Source of the DNA: Lichenicoccus sp965276875
Lineage (GTDB): Bacteria > Pseudomonadota > Alphaproteobacteria > Acetobacterales > Acetobacteraceae
Length of the DNA: 64,000 nt
Direction: 5' to 3'
Assembly (NCBI RefSeq): GCF_965276875.1
Contig: NZ_OZ255701.1
Location: 3,410,001-3,474,000 of the forward strand
Shown here: one piece after another, positions 17,973-26,416 of the stretch
How the letters are laid out: every line of letters starts with the position of its first letter
Position numbering within the stretch: the first letter of the stretch is position 1
Notes under the pieces: generated by a model
What the model saw: only the letters and a program-made list of their open reading frames with translations
What the model was told of the DNA's origin: nothing
Databases searched by the model: none
Program-made: the position numbers and the translations under genes

Positions 17973-19339
17973 TGGCCGAACGCGATCTCGACCGCGCCGG
18001 CATGTTCGGCGAATTGCGCCGCCTGGCGCGCACCTCCGGCGCGGTCGGCGGCATTGCCGCCCGCCTCGCCGGCGAGCGTTTCGGCGTGCGCACCAACAAG
18101 ACCGCGCACGCCGAGGATCTGCGTGCCGTGCTCGGCGGCCTCAAGGGGCCGCTGATGAAGGTGGCGCAACTGCTCTCGACGATCCCCGACGCGCTGCCGG
18201 ACGAATATGCCGCCGAACTGGCGCAGCTCCAGGCGAACGCGCCGGCGATGGGCTGGTCGTTCGTGCGTCGCCGCATGGCCGCCGAGCTGGGGGCGGATTG
18301 GGAGCAGCGCTTTGCGCAGTTCGGCCGTGAGGCGGCGGCGGCGGCAAGCCTTGGTCAGGTGCATCGCGCGACCCTGCCGGACGGCCGCGATGTCGCCTGC
18401 AAGCTGCAATATCCGGACATGCCTACGACCGTGGAGGCCGACCTGCGCCAGTTGCGCGTGGCGATGGGCATCTACCACCGCATGGACAACGCGATCCAGC
18501 AGGACGAGATCTACAAGGAACTGGCCGAGCGGCTGCGCGAGGAACTCGACTACGAGCGCGAGGCGGCGCATCTGCGGCTGTATCGGCTGATGCTCGGCGA
18601 CTTCCCGCTGGTGACGGTGCCCGAACCGGTGGAGTCGCACTCGACCAAGCGTCTGCTGACGATGCAGTGGGTGCAGGGAAAGAGCTTCAAGCAGCGTCTG
18701 GAGGAGGACCCGTCCCAGGAGAGCCGCAACCGGATCGCCGAGGCGCTGTTTGGTGCCTGGTATCGGCCGCTCTATGGCTACGGCGTCATTCACGGCGACC
18801 CGCATCTCGGCAACTTCCTGGTACGCGACGATGACGGGCTGAACCTGCTCGATTTCGGCGCGATCAGGATTTTCCCGTCGCGCTTCGTGCGCGGCATCAT
18901 CGACCTCTACACGGCGATCCGCGACGACAACCAGGATCTCGCGCACCACGCCTACGAGACCTGGGGCTTCACCAATCTCAGCCGCGAAAAGATGGAGGTG
19001 CTCAACGGCTGGGCGCGCTTCCTCTACGAACCGTTGCTCGACGATCAGGTGCGTCCGATCCAGTTCTCGCCAGACCCGCAATATGGCCGGTCGGTCGTCG
19101 AGAAAGTGCATGCCGGGCTGAAGCGCACCGGCGGGGTCAAGCCGCCACGCGAGTTCGTGCTGATGGACCGCTCCGCCGTGGGCCTGGGGAGCGTCTTCCT
19201 GCGGCTCGGCGCGAAATTGAACTGGAGCCGAATGTTCAACGAGTTGATCGAGAACTTTAACGAAGCGGAGCTTGCCGAGCGACAACGCTCGGCATTGGCG
19301 GAGACTCGTGTGCCTCCGCCGTTGCAGCCGCGGCCCTGA
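17972..19339 (+). CDS. ABC1/UbiB family atypical kinase
   Basis: This 455-residue protein carries ABC1/UbiB hallmarks: KxGQ-like segment GPLMKVAQLLSTIPDALP, Ala-rich loop AAAAASLGQVHRA, the lysine in VACKLQYPD, catalytic segment GVIHGDPHLGNFLV, and the metal-binding DFG in LLDFGAI. Relatives support ubiquinone biosynthesis or lipid homeostasis. No ubi genes are adjacent, so I do not call it ubiB. It overlaps the M3 peptidase gene by one base and converges on the glycosyltransferase gene, with 3 bp between the ends. Confidence 0.85.
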   Translation: MAERDLDRAGMFGELRRLARTSGAVGGIAARLAGERFGVRTNKTAHAEDLRAVLGGLKGPLMKVAQLLSTIPDALPDEYAAELAQLQANAPAMGWSFVRRRMAAELGADWEQRFAQFGREAAAAASLGQVHRATLPDGRDVACKLQYPDMPTTVEADLRQLRVAMGIYHRMDNAIQQDEIYKELAERLREELDYEREAAHLRLYRLMLGDFPLVTVPEPVESHSTKRLLTMQWVQGKSFKQRLEEDPSQESRNRIAEALFGAWYRPLYGYGVIHGDPHLGNFLVRDDDGLNLLDFGAIRIFPSRFVRGIIDLYTAIRDDNQDLAHHAYETWGFTNLSREKMEVLNGWARFLYEPLLDDQVRPIQFSPDPQYGRSVVEKVHAGLKRTGGVKPPREFVLMDRSAVGLGSVFLRLGAKLNWSRMFNELIENFNEAELAERQRSALAETRVPPPLQPRP

Positions 19340-19342
19340 AGC

Positions 19343-20398
19343 CTACTCCCCGGCGACGATGCGCAGCGTCGGGCGGGTCTGATGCGCGAGCTGGCGATAG
19401 ACTGAGAGATAGTCGTTGGCCATGCGCCGGGCGGTGAAGCGCGTCTCGAAGCGGCTGCGGACGCGCTCTGGGCTGGTTTCGCCGAGACGCCCGACGGCGC
19501 TGATCGCGCTGGTCTCGTCCTCGACGATGAAGCCGGTCCGGCCGTCCTCGATGATCTCCGGCACCGAGCCGCGGTTGAAGGCGATCACCGGGGTGCCGCA
19601 GGCCATCGCCTCGATCATCACCAAGCCGAACGGTTCCGGCCAGTCGATCGGCATCAGCAGGCCGATCGCACCGGACAGGAAGGCCGGCTTCTGGCTGTCG
19701 TTGATTTCGCCGATCAGCTCGACCCCGTCGCCGAGCAGCGGACGGATCTTTTTGTCGAAGTACTCGACGTCGACCACGTCCACCTTCGCCGCGATCTTGA
19801 GCTTGATGCCGCAGGCACGCGCGATACGGATCGCCTTGTCGACGCCCTTCTCAGGGCAGATACGGCCGAGGAAGGCGAGATAATCGCGCGGACCGGGCTG
19901 CGGCGTGAGCAGATTGATCGGCAGGCCGTGATGGACGGTGCGGACATAGTTCGGCTGCGGCAGCGGACGGCGCTGGCTGTCGGAGATCGAGACCACCGGC
20001 GCCTGATCGAAGGCGCTGAACACCGGCTGCAGCTCCGGCAGGTCGAGCCGGCCATGCAGGGTGGTGACGAACGGCACCTTCTGGCGGCTGAAATAGGTGA
20101 ACGGCCAGTAGTCCATATGGAAATGCAGCACGTCGAACTCGTCGATGCGTCGGGCGACCTGCTCCATCATCAGCATGTGCGGCGCGATCGGGTCACGGAT
20201 CGCCGGATCCAGGCGCAGGGCGCGCGGCCAGCAGGCGTTCAGCTCGGCGCTGGTGACGCTGTCGCCGCTTGCGAACAAAGTGACATCGTGGCCAAGATTG
20301 ACCAGTTCCTCGGTCAGGAACGACACCACCCGCTCGGTGCCACCATAGAGCTTCGGTGGTACGGCTTCGTGGAGGGGCGCAATCTGAGCAATACGCAT
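19343..20398 (-). CDS. Glycosyltransferase family 4 protein
   Basis: This 351-residue GT-B enzyme resembles GT4 proteins that begin MRIAQIAPL and carry PPKLYGGTERVVSFLTEEL. The C-terminal domain has LGRICPEKGVDKAI and the donor-binding EPFGLVMIEAMACGTPVIAF. It probably adds a sugar to a surface polysaccharide or lipid; the donor is unknown. AAGGAG lies about 7 bp before ATG 20396-20398, which supports this start over the longer open frame. It is divergent from the ABC exporter at 20592, with 193 bp between. Confidence 0.87.
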   Translation of the reverse strand: MRIAQIAPLHEAVPPKLYGGTERVVSFLTEELVNLGHDVTLFASGDSVTSAELNACWPRALRLDPAIRDPIAPHMLMMEQVARRIDEFDVLHFHMDYWPFTYFSRQKVPFVTTLHGRLDLPELQPVFSAFDQAPVVSISDSQRRPLPQPNYVRTVHHGLPINLLTPQPGPRDYLAFLGRICPEKGVDKAIRIARACGIKLKIAAKVDVVDVEYFDKKIRPLLGDGVELIGEINDSQKPAFLSGAIGLLMPIDWPEPFGLVMIEAMACGTPVIAFNRGSVPEIIEDGRTGFIVEDETSAISAVGRLGETSPERVRSRFETRFTARRMANDYLSVYRQLAHQTRPTLRIVAGE

Positions 20399-20591
20399 AA
20401 AGTGGCTCCTTTTGAGGACATCGGAGAGTAAACACAGAGATCGCGGCAATTTATGGGCGAGCGCCTGACTTCTTCGCGTTAAATGTGCCAGCAATCCGGA
20501 TTGTTGATGAACCTCCCGGAACGTCCCGGGTTTCTTCGCGTGTTTGTCCGTGCATTACTCTTCAGCGCCACCTGCATCCGGATAGGGATCG

Positions 20592-22400
20592 ATGCCATCA
20601 CACTCTGCCGACAGGCAGGTCACCATCTCGGACGCCGACCTCGTTCGACTGGCGCGCCGGCCGCTTGCCTTCATGTTCCGTTATCTGCTGCGCCACAAGC
20701 TGGCCCACTTGGGCATTCTGCTGTCGGTGATCGTCGCGGTCGGCTGCGCCGTCGGCTCGTCCTATGCCGTGAACTACCTGGTCGATACGCTGAATTCGCA
20801 CGCGAATGGCCCGATGCGGCCGGTCTGGGCGGCGGTGGGCTTCCTCGGCGGCCTGATCGCCTTTGACAACATGGCCTGGCGGCTCGGCGGCTGGATTTCG
20901 ACCACCGCCTTCGTCACCGTCACCGGCGACCTGCGGCGCGACCTGTTCCGCCATCTGACCGGGCACGCGCCGTCCTACTTCGCCGACCGCATGCCCGGCA
21001 CCCTCGCCGGGCGCATCTCGACCACCGCCAACTCCATGTTCACGCTGGAGAATCTCGCGTTCTGGAACGTCCTGCCGCCCTGCCTGAACGTCGCCTTTTC
21101 GATCCTGCTGATGACCATCGTAAGCCCCTTGATGGCGGGTGTACTGGTGGTGCTGGCGGGGCTGCTGTCGTGGATGATGTTCCGCCTCGCCGCCGGCGGC
21201 CGGCCGCTGCACCATCGCTATGCCAGCGAGGCGGCGCGGGTTGATGGCGAGCTGCTCGACGTCATCAACAACATGCCGCTGGTGCGCGCCTTCGGCGCCA
21301 CCCACCGCGAGCGTGGCCGCTTTGCCGACCGCATGAAGAGCGAGATGGGCTGGCGCAGCCGGTCGCTGCAGTACCTGGAAAAGCTGCGCCTGATCCATGC
21401 CGGACTGACCGCCCTGCTCACCGCCGGCCTGCTGGTCTGGGCGATCCTGCTTTGGCACGCGCATCGCGCCAGCGTCGGCGAGGTGGTCATGGTGACCAAT
21501 CTCGGCTTCATGATCCTGCATGGTACGCGCGACCTCGCCGTGGCTTTGGTCGAGACCATCCAGTATGTCGCGCGCCTGGCCGAGGCGCTCAGCACGCTGC
21601 TGCTGCCGCACGACATGCCCGACGCCTCCGACGCCACCGGCTTTCACGGACCGGCCAGGGGCGAGGTGGTGTTCGATCAGGTGGTCTACGCCTATCCCGG
21701 CGGCGAGCCGGTGCTGGAAGGCTTCGACCTGCGGATCGAGGCCGGTACCCGGGTCGGGCTGGTGGGCCGCTCCGGCTCCGGCAAGAGCACCGTGCTCGCT
21801 CTGCTGCAGCGGCTGCGCTACATCCAGGGCGGCCATATCCTGATCGACGGCAAGGAGCTGGGCAAGCTGACCGAGGACGCGTTGCGCGCGGTGATCTCCG
21901 TGGTGCCGCAGGACGTCTCGCTGTTCCATCGCTCGGTCATGGACAACATCCGCTACGGCAAGCCGGAGGCGACCGACGACGAAGTACGCGCCGCCGCCGA
22001 GGCCGCCGAATGCAGCGACTTCATCGAGGCGATGGAGGATGGCTACAACACCCCGGTCGGTGACCGCGGCGTCAAGCTCTCAGGCGGCCAGCGCCAGCGC
22101 CTGGCCATCGCGCGCGCGTTTTTGCGTAACGCGCCGATCCTGTTGCTCGACGAGGCCACCAGTGCGCTCGACTCCGAGAGCGAGCTGCGTGTGCAGGAGG
22201 CACTCGACCGGCTGATGGTCGGCCGCACCGTGATTGCCGTGGCGCATCGGCTGTCGACCCTGCGTGACTTCGACCGGATCATCGTCATGCAATCTGGGCG
22301 TGTGTTGCAGGATGGCGCGCCGAACGATCTGGAACGCTCGGAGGGGGCCTACCGAGACCTCTTGAGCCTGCAGGCGATGACCATGGAGGACGTACACTGA
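20592..22400 (+). CDS. ABC exporter, fused permease and ATP-binding protein
   Basis: This 602-residue half-transporter has an N-terminal six-helix exporter domain (about 25-340) and a C-terminal nucleotide-binding domain. Walker A is GRSGSGKST near residues 392-400, the signature LSGGQRQRLAIARA is near 496, and Walker B ILLLDEAT is near 515. It is of the MsbA/multidrug/lipid exporter type. A role in type I secretion of the RTX-like protein at 23435 is possible, but no membrane-fusion partner is nearby. Its substrate is not evident. Confidence 0.88.
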   Translation: MPSHSADRQVTISDADLVRLARRPLAFMFRYLLRHKLAHLGILLSVIVAVGCAVGSSYAVNYLVDTLNSHANGPMRPVWAAVGFLGGLIAFDNMAWRLGGWISTTAFVTVTGDLRRDLFRHLTGHAPSYFADRMPGTLAGRISTTANSMFTLENLAFWNVLPPCLNVAFSILLMTIVSPLMAGVLVVLAGLLSWMMFRLAAGGRPLHHRYASEAARVDGELLDVINNMPLVRAFGATHRERGRFADRMKSEMGWRSRSLQYLEKLRLIHAGLTALLTAGLLVWAILLWHAHRASVGEVVMVTNLGFMILHGTRDLAVALVETIQYVARLAEALSTLLLPHDMPDASDATGFHGPARGEVVFDQVVYAYPGGEPVLEGFDLRIEAGTRVGLVGRSGSGKSTVLALLQRLRYIQGGHILIDGKELGKLTEDALRAVISVVPQDVSLFHRSVMDNIRYGKPEATDDEVRAAAEAAECSDFIEAMEDGYNTPVGDRGVKLSGGQRQRLAIARAFLRNAPILLLDEATSALDSESELRVQEALDRLMVGRTVIAVAHRLSTLRDFDRIIVMQSGRVLQDGAPNDLERSEGAYRDLLSLQAMTMEDVH

Positions 22401-22406
22401 CGGCCC

Positions 22407-22443
22407 GATATCAAAAGCTTGTCGCCGAGAGCGTTTTGGTATC
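22407..22443. repeat. Imperfect inverted repeat upstream of the GntR/FCD gene
   Basis: GATATCAAAA (22407-22416) and TTTTGGTATC (22434-22443) form a 10-bp stem with one G-T pair around a GC-rich loop. It lies after the ABC exporter and 58 bp before the GntR/FCD gene. It could be a rho-independent-like end signal (no T-run) or an operator for the regulator. Tentative. Confidence 0.3.
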
Positions 22444-22501
22444 ATAATGAAGAACTGGGCCCGCGCGCACCGCCGGGCCGCTTCAGGCCAGGTTGTAAAG
22501 C

Positions 22502-23278
22502 ATGCGCATCGCTCTCTCCTCCGAACTCCCTGTTCGTCCGGGGATCCTGGGCGCTGCGTCGCGGGGATTCGGCCTCGATCATCGCATGACCCCGGACATG
22601 TCGAGCTCGGCGCGCGAAAACCTCAGCCAGCGCGCCTACCTGCGTATCCGCGCCTCCCTGATCCATAGCGAGCTGCATCCCGGCCAGCGGCTGGTGCTGC
22701 GGCCGCTCGCCGCCGAGCTGCAGCTCAGCCCGACGCCGGTGCGCGAGGCGCTGCTGCGCCTGGTGTCCGAGCAGGCGCTGACGCTCGACGAGCGCGGCTC
22801 CGCCATCGTGCCGGTGATCGGGCCCGACGAGTTCAGCGAAATCACCGAAGTCCGCTGCGACCTGGAGGGCCGCGCCGCCGCCCGCGCGGCGCTGCATGTC
22901 GGCGGCTCGGAGATCGAGCAGTTGCATTCGGTGGCGGCGGCCTACGGCGATGCCGAGCGCTGCTGCGACCGCGCGGCGATGTTGGCCAGCAATGCCGAAC
23001 TACACCGGCTGGTCTGCCGCATGGCGCGGGCACCGCTGATCCTGCGCTTCCTGGAGGGGATCTGGATGCGCATCGGACCGGTCTACGCGCTCAAGCTGCA
23101 GGAACCAGCGACGCCAGCCGGCGAGTTCGGCGGCGGCGAGGCGCACGAGCGGCTTCTGGCGGCGCTGCGCGACGGCAACCCGGACGGCGCGCGCGCGGCG
23201 ATCGTCGAGGACGTCCGGCGCAGCGCCGGCTGGCTGTCGCACTGCCTGCCGCAGGCGGCCCCGCTGCAGGCCGCGTGA
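22502..23278 (+). CDS. GntR family transcriptional regulator, FadR/FCD type
   Basis: This 258-residue protein has an N-terminal winged helix (about 40-105; LRPLAAELQLSPTPVREALLRL) and an FCD ligand-binding domain (about 115-245; EVRCDLEGRAAARAAL, with histidines in NAELHRLVC and EAHERLLAAL that usually bind metal). The effector is unknown. An alternative start is ATG 22586 (MTPDMS), nearer the family's usual N-terminus. A truncated homolog of its last 43 codons lies at 26273-26404 in the same orientation. Confidence 0.85.
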   Translation: MRIALSSELPVRPGILGAASRGFGLDHRMTPDMSSSARENLSQRAYLRIRASLIHSELHPGQRLVLRPLAAELQLSPTPVREALLRLVSEQALTLDERGSAIVPVIGPDEFSEITEVRCDLEGRAAARAALHVGGSEIEQLHSVAAAYGDAERCCDRAAMLASNAELHRLVCRMARAPLILRFLEGIWMRIGPVYALKLQEPATPAGEFGGGEAHERLLAALRDGNPDGARAAIVEDVRRSAGWLSHCLPQAAPLQAA

Positions 23279-23434
23279 TGCCTGACGCGAGGCAGCCCTG
23301 AACGCCAACGGCAGGGGCAGGCCGTAGCCGGTCCGTGCCATAAACCCGTCTCTGCAACCGCTGCTGCGGCGTATCCCAGGGACGGATTCACCGATCGCGC
23401 CGGGCGTAAGCCGGGCTGCCGATCCCGCCTGCGA

Positions 23435-25720
23435 TCAGATCACGATGCTGCTACCGGGGTCCGACACGCCCAGGAGCGTGAGCCTGGTGCCATCGGAAAG
23501 GCTCAACAGCGTGTTGCCGCCGCCGCTCTGCAGCTGCAGGTCGTGCGCGGTGAAGCCGAAAAGGTCGATCCGGTCGACGCCGGGCTTGAAGCCGCTGACG
23601 ATATCGGTTCCACCTCCCGCGCCCTTGACAAGCTCGTAGGTCATGCGGCCGCCGGCTTCGGCGATGGTCGCGTGGCCGGCGCCGAACAGGAGCTGCCCGG
23701 GTCCGGCGCCCTCGAGCACCTGCATGGTCCCAGAGCCGGCAAAGATCAGACTTGCACCGCCGCCGACGGTGACCAGGCTGGTGCCGGCGCCACCGACCAC
23801 CAGCATGTTGCCGCCCTGGCCGTGCACGAACAGGCTCCCGGCGCCGCCGATGATGGAATCCGCGCTGTGCAGACTGCCTTGCACGGTGGTGGCGCCGCGG
23901 CCCGCGAATACCGCCTCGCCGTTGTGGGACATAACCAGATCGCTCCGGCCCCCGCCGACAATGGTGTCCCCGCCGGCGCCGCCCTGCACGCTGTTGTCGC
24001 CGCCGCCGGTGAAGATCACGCTGGCAGCGTCGCCGCCGACGAACTCGGTGTTCGCGCCGCCACCGATCAGGCTTTCGCGGCCCGAACCCGCCTGCAGCAC
24101 GTCCTCTCCGGTGCTGGCCCCGAACAGTTTGTCGCCGGCGGCAGCGCCTGTCAGCGTCGTGTTGCCGCCGCCCGCGACCAGCACGTTGCCGCCGCCGCTG
24201 CCGCCATGGAACCAGCCGCCACCTGTGCCCCCGATCGCGGTGACCGCTCCGGTGCCACCGCTTACCGTGTCGCTACCGGAAATTCCGGAGAAGAACAGAG
24301 GCACCGGTCCGCCGGTCACCGAGACCGGGCCCAGGTTGGCGCTAATGGTGTCACGGCCGGTGCCGGCATACACGACCTCGCCGGGCTGGGCGGCATAGAA
24401 CTGGCTTCCGGCCGCAAGCTGCACGACGCCGTTCGAGGCCAGCGATGCCGTGCCGTACGGCTGGAGCGTGAGCGGACCGGACGCGTCGATCTCATGGGTG
24501 CCGAGGCTGGTTCCGTCCGAGGCGAACAGCACTGTCTGGCCGCTGACCGGATCGGCGCCGCTGAAATACAGCGTTCCGCCGGCGACCGCGAGTTGCGTCG
24601 GCTGCAGCCCGGCGGCTGCTTGCGAGGGCAGCGCCAGTTCGATGGTCCCGGCACTGGTGCCGTCGGTCAGGAACAGGTTGCGCCTCCCCGCCTGGTCCGT
24701 CGCAGTGAAGGCCAGGCGGCCGTCGAACAGCGTCAGATCGGAGGGCGACGTGATCGGGGCGCCGGCGCTGGTGAGCTGCGAGGTGCCGGTATCCGATCCG
24801 TCATTGACCCACAGGGCCGCCGCGGCGCCGCCCTGGCTCGCCGTGAACAGGAGCTTGCTGCCGAGGACGCTCAGGCCCTGGACGCCGCTAAACGTGCCGA
24901 GCTCACGGGTGCCGGCGCCGGTGCCGTCGGTGACCCACAGCCCGGCATGGTGTGCTGCGTCAAAGAAGCTGAAGAACACGCGGCCGCCGAGGCTTGCGAA
25001 CTGATTGAAGGCGACGCCGGTCTCGCTGTCCGGGTTGATGCCGGTAATGCCAAGGGCGTGCGTGCCGGCTGCGGTCCCGTCCGTGACCCAGAGCGTGTCT
25101 CCTCGATTGGTCAGGCTGCCGTTCTGCGACTCGAACACGATCCGACCGTCGCCGAGTGCGGCGTAGGCGTCGGGAAGCAGGCTTGCTGCCGGACCGCTGA
25201 CCGGCACGGTGCCGGCCGCAGTGCCATCCGATTTCCAAAGCGCGTTGCTGCTATCGGTCATGCCACCGAACAACAGCATGTTGTTCACGACGCCGAACCC
25301 CTCCGGGTTGATCGAAGGGCCGATATCCTGCGTGCCGGCGGCAGTCCCGTCGGTGATCCAGAGACTGGACAGGCCATCGTTCGGGTTCTGATTGGCGAAC
25401 ACGGCCTTGCCGTCGAAGGCGAACAGGTCGGAGCCTATGTTGCCGCCATCGGCGGTGCCCGGCAGAACCAGCTGGTGGGTGCCGGCCGTGCTGCCGTCCG
25501 TGACCCACAGGGCCGCTCGCGCCGCTCCGCCTGCGACCTGAACGGCCGCGAAGACAACAAGCTTTCCGACCGTAACGAAGCTGCCTGGGACGAGCGTGGC
25601 GCCGGTGGCGCTCAGCAGCGGCCCCAACTCCAGCGTGCCACCTGGCGTACCATCCGAAATCCACAGGTCCGGTGACGAACCGGAGCCGGAAGACGCATCA
25701 AAGACGAGGCGATCGGTCAT
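23435..25720 (-). CDS. ELWxxDGT-repeat and RTX-like Gly-rich protein, probable type I secreted
   Basis: This 761-residue protein has no N-terminal signal. Residues about 1-440 hold nine copies of LW-x-x-DGT-x-x-GT (for example LWVTDGTAAGT), spaced roughly 45-50 residues, the known ELWxxDGT repeat, probably beta-propeller-like. Residues about 480-690 are Gly-rich, with degenerate RTX nonapeptides such as GGAGGDTIVGGG. The C-terminus (DIVSGFKPGVDRIDLFGF, then a hydrophobic SSIVI end) is typical of type I secretion targets. Start ATG 25718-25720 begins the first repeat; the open frame upstream lacks homology. No dedicated HlyD/TolC partner is in the window. Confidence 0.8.
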   Translation of the reverse strand: MTDRLVFDASSGSGSSPDLWISDGTPGGTLELGPLLSATGATLVPGSFVTVGKLVVFAAVQVAGGAARAALWVTDGSTAGTHQLVLPGTADGGNIGSDLFAFDGKAVFANQNPNDGLSSLWITDGTAAGTQDIGPSINPEGFGVVNNMLLFGGMTDSSNALWKSDGTAAGTVPVSGPAASLLPDAYAALGDGRIVFESQNGSLTNRGDTLWVTDGTAAGTHALGITGINPDSETGVAFNQFASLGGRVFFSFFDAAHHAGLWVTDGTGAGTRELGTFSGVQGLSVLGSKLLFTASQGGAAAALWVNDGSDTGTSQLTSAGAPITSPSDLTLFDGRLAFTATDQAGRRNLFLTDGTSAGTIELALPSQAAAGLQPTQLAVAGGTLYFSGADPVSGQTVLFASDGTSLGTHEIDASGPLTLQPYGTASLASNGVVQLAAGSQFYAAQPGEVVYAGTGRDTISANLGPVSVTGGPVPLFFSGISGSDTVSGGTGAVTAIGGTGGGWFHGGSGGGNVLVAGGGNTTLTGAAAGDKLFGASTGEDVLQAGSGRESLIGGGANTEFVGGDAASVIFTGGGDNSVQGGAGGDTIVGGGRSDLVMSHNGEAVFAGRGATTVQGSLHSADSIIGGAGSLFVHGQGGNMLVVGGAGTSLVTVGGGASLIFAGSGTMQVLEGAGPGQLLFGAGHATIAEAGGRMTYELVKGAGGGTDIVSGFKPGVDRIDLFGFTAHDLQLQSGGGNTLLSLSDGTRLTLLGVSDPGSSIVI

Positions 25721-25937
25721 GGAGCAGCTTTCACGCTGGCCGCACGCCGGACCCGCTCCGTCGTTCACGGTAGACGAGACGATATCAGAACGTTCCGAGT
25801 TTGCAATAATATCGACAATGCAGGTGGTTGTTCGGGCACCCGGACAGATCAACTATGGCGGGATCAACACAAATGCGGCTTGGATGCCTCCGAAGTCCCG
25901 CAACGGCCTTCAAAGGCAGAGCATTGGCGGGGGTATC
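25721..25937. other. Non-coding stretch upstream of the RTX-like gene
   Basis: This stretch is less GC-rich than its surroundings (for example the TGCAATAATATCG area near 25803). It should contain the promoter of the minus-strand RTX-like gene, but I see no convincing -35/-10 pair. No gene is supported. Confidence 0.4.
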
Positions 25938-26060
25938 GCTAGTGCAGCGACCCAAACAGACCTTACAGGTCTGTTTGGGTCAAAACTGCACGATATCAAT
26001 ATGCTAGGGCACCTTAGACCCAAACAAAGCTGTTCGCTTTGTTTGGGTCGGTGCACTAGC
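25938..26060. repeat. Twin-hairpin palindromic element (REP/MITE-like)
   Basis: This 123-bp element holds two strong hairpins. Hairpin A is a perfect 14-bp stem, 25949-25962 with 25968-25981, loop TTACA. Hairpin B is a perfect 14-bp stem, 26017-26030 with 26036-26049, loop TGTTC. Both stems share GACCCAAACA but differ at the tip (GACC/GGTC versus AAGC/GCTT), so pairing is kept by paired changes. Outer arms GCTAGTGCA (25938-25946) and TGCACTAGC (26052-26060) are inverted; with the shared stem they give about 20 of 21 matching terminal bases. No coding capacity is seen. Possible identities are a REP doublet or a miniature inverted-repeat element. Confidence 0.75.
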
Positions 26061-26080
26061 CGGGCGCGGCCTGCGGCCTG

Positions 26081-26272
26081 CGGCGTCGGCCGCTCGGGTG
26101 CGCGCTGTGACAGCTTCAATCCCGGCACCTCGATGTCGATCTCCAGGGTCGAGACCGAGGCGCCGCGATCGAGCTTGATCTACACCTTGTCCTGGTCGAT
26201 CGCCACATGCTTGCTGATCACGGCCAGGATCTCCTCGCGCAGCTTGGCGATCAGGTCGGACTGGCCTTCGTT
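26081..26272 (-). pseudogene. minE: minE fragment (3' part) with premature amber stop
   Basis: These 192 bp align without gaps to 29166-29357 of the intact minE, with 13 mismatches by my count (about 93% identity). The fragment lacks the first 29 codons of MinE, including the MinD-binding segment. A change of CAG to TAG (26180-26182) stops the frame after DQDKV. Homology ends abruptly at 26272, where a GntR/FCD gene fragment of opposite strand begins. It has the same orientation as minE and lies 2.9 kb downstream of it. Confidence 0.88.
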
Positions 26273-26404
26273 CAGAAGATGCTGGCGGCCCTGCAAGCCC
26301 GCGATCCCGATGCCGCCCGCGCTGCCATCATCGCGGACGTCCGCGACAGTGCGGACCGCCTCTCGCACTGCCTGCGGAGCCCGGCACCGTTACACGCGGC
26401 CTGA
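26273..26404 (+). pseudogene. 3' fragment of a GntR/FCD regulator gene
   Basis: In frame, these 43 codons end at TGA 26402-26404 and encode QKMLAALQARDPDAARAA, then a segment ending LSHCL-x6-L-x2-A. This parallels the C-terminus of the regulator at 22502-23278 (LLAALRDGNPDGARAAI, later LSHCLPQAAPLQAA). It has no start, winged helix or metal site and abuts the minE fragment at 26272/26273. It is more diverged from its relative than the minE fragment is, so it may come from a lost paralog. Confidence 0.8.
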
Positions 26405-26416
26405 AGAAACGTCGTG

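Noticed and set aside
20598..21929. Minus-strand open frame over the ABC exporter
   Set aside because: The product is His/Gln/Gly-rich with no domain and is antisense to an intact transporter.
23543..25675. 710-codon plus-strand open frame over the RTX-like gene
   Set aside because: Its periodicity comes from the repeat structure on the minus strand, where clear ELWxxDGT repeats are found.
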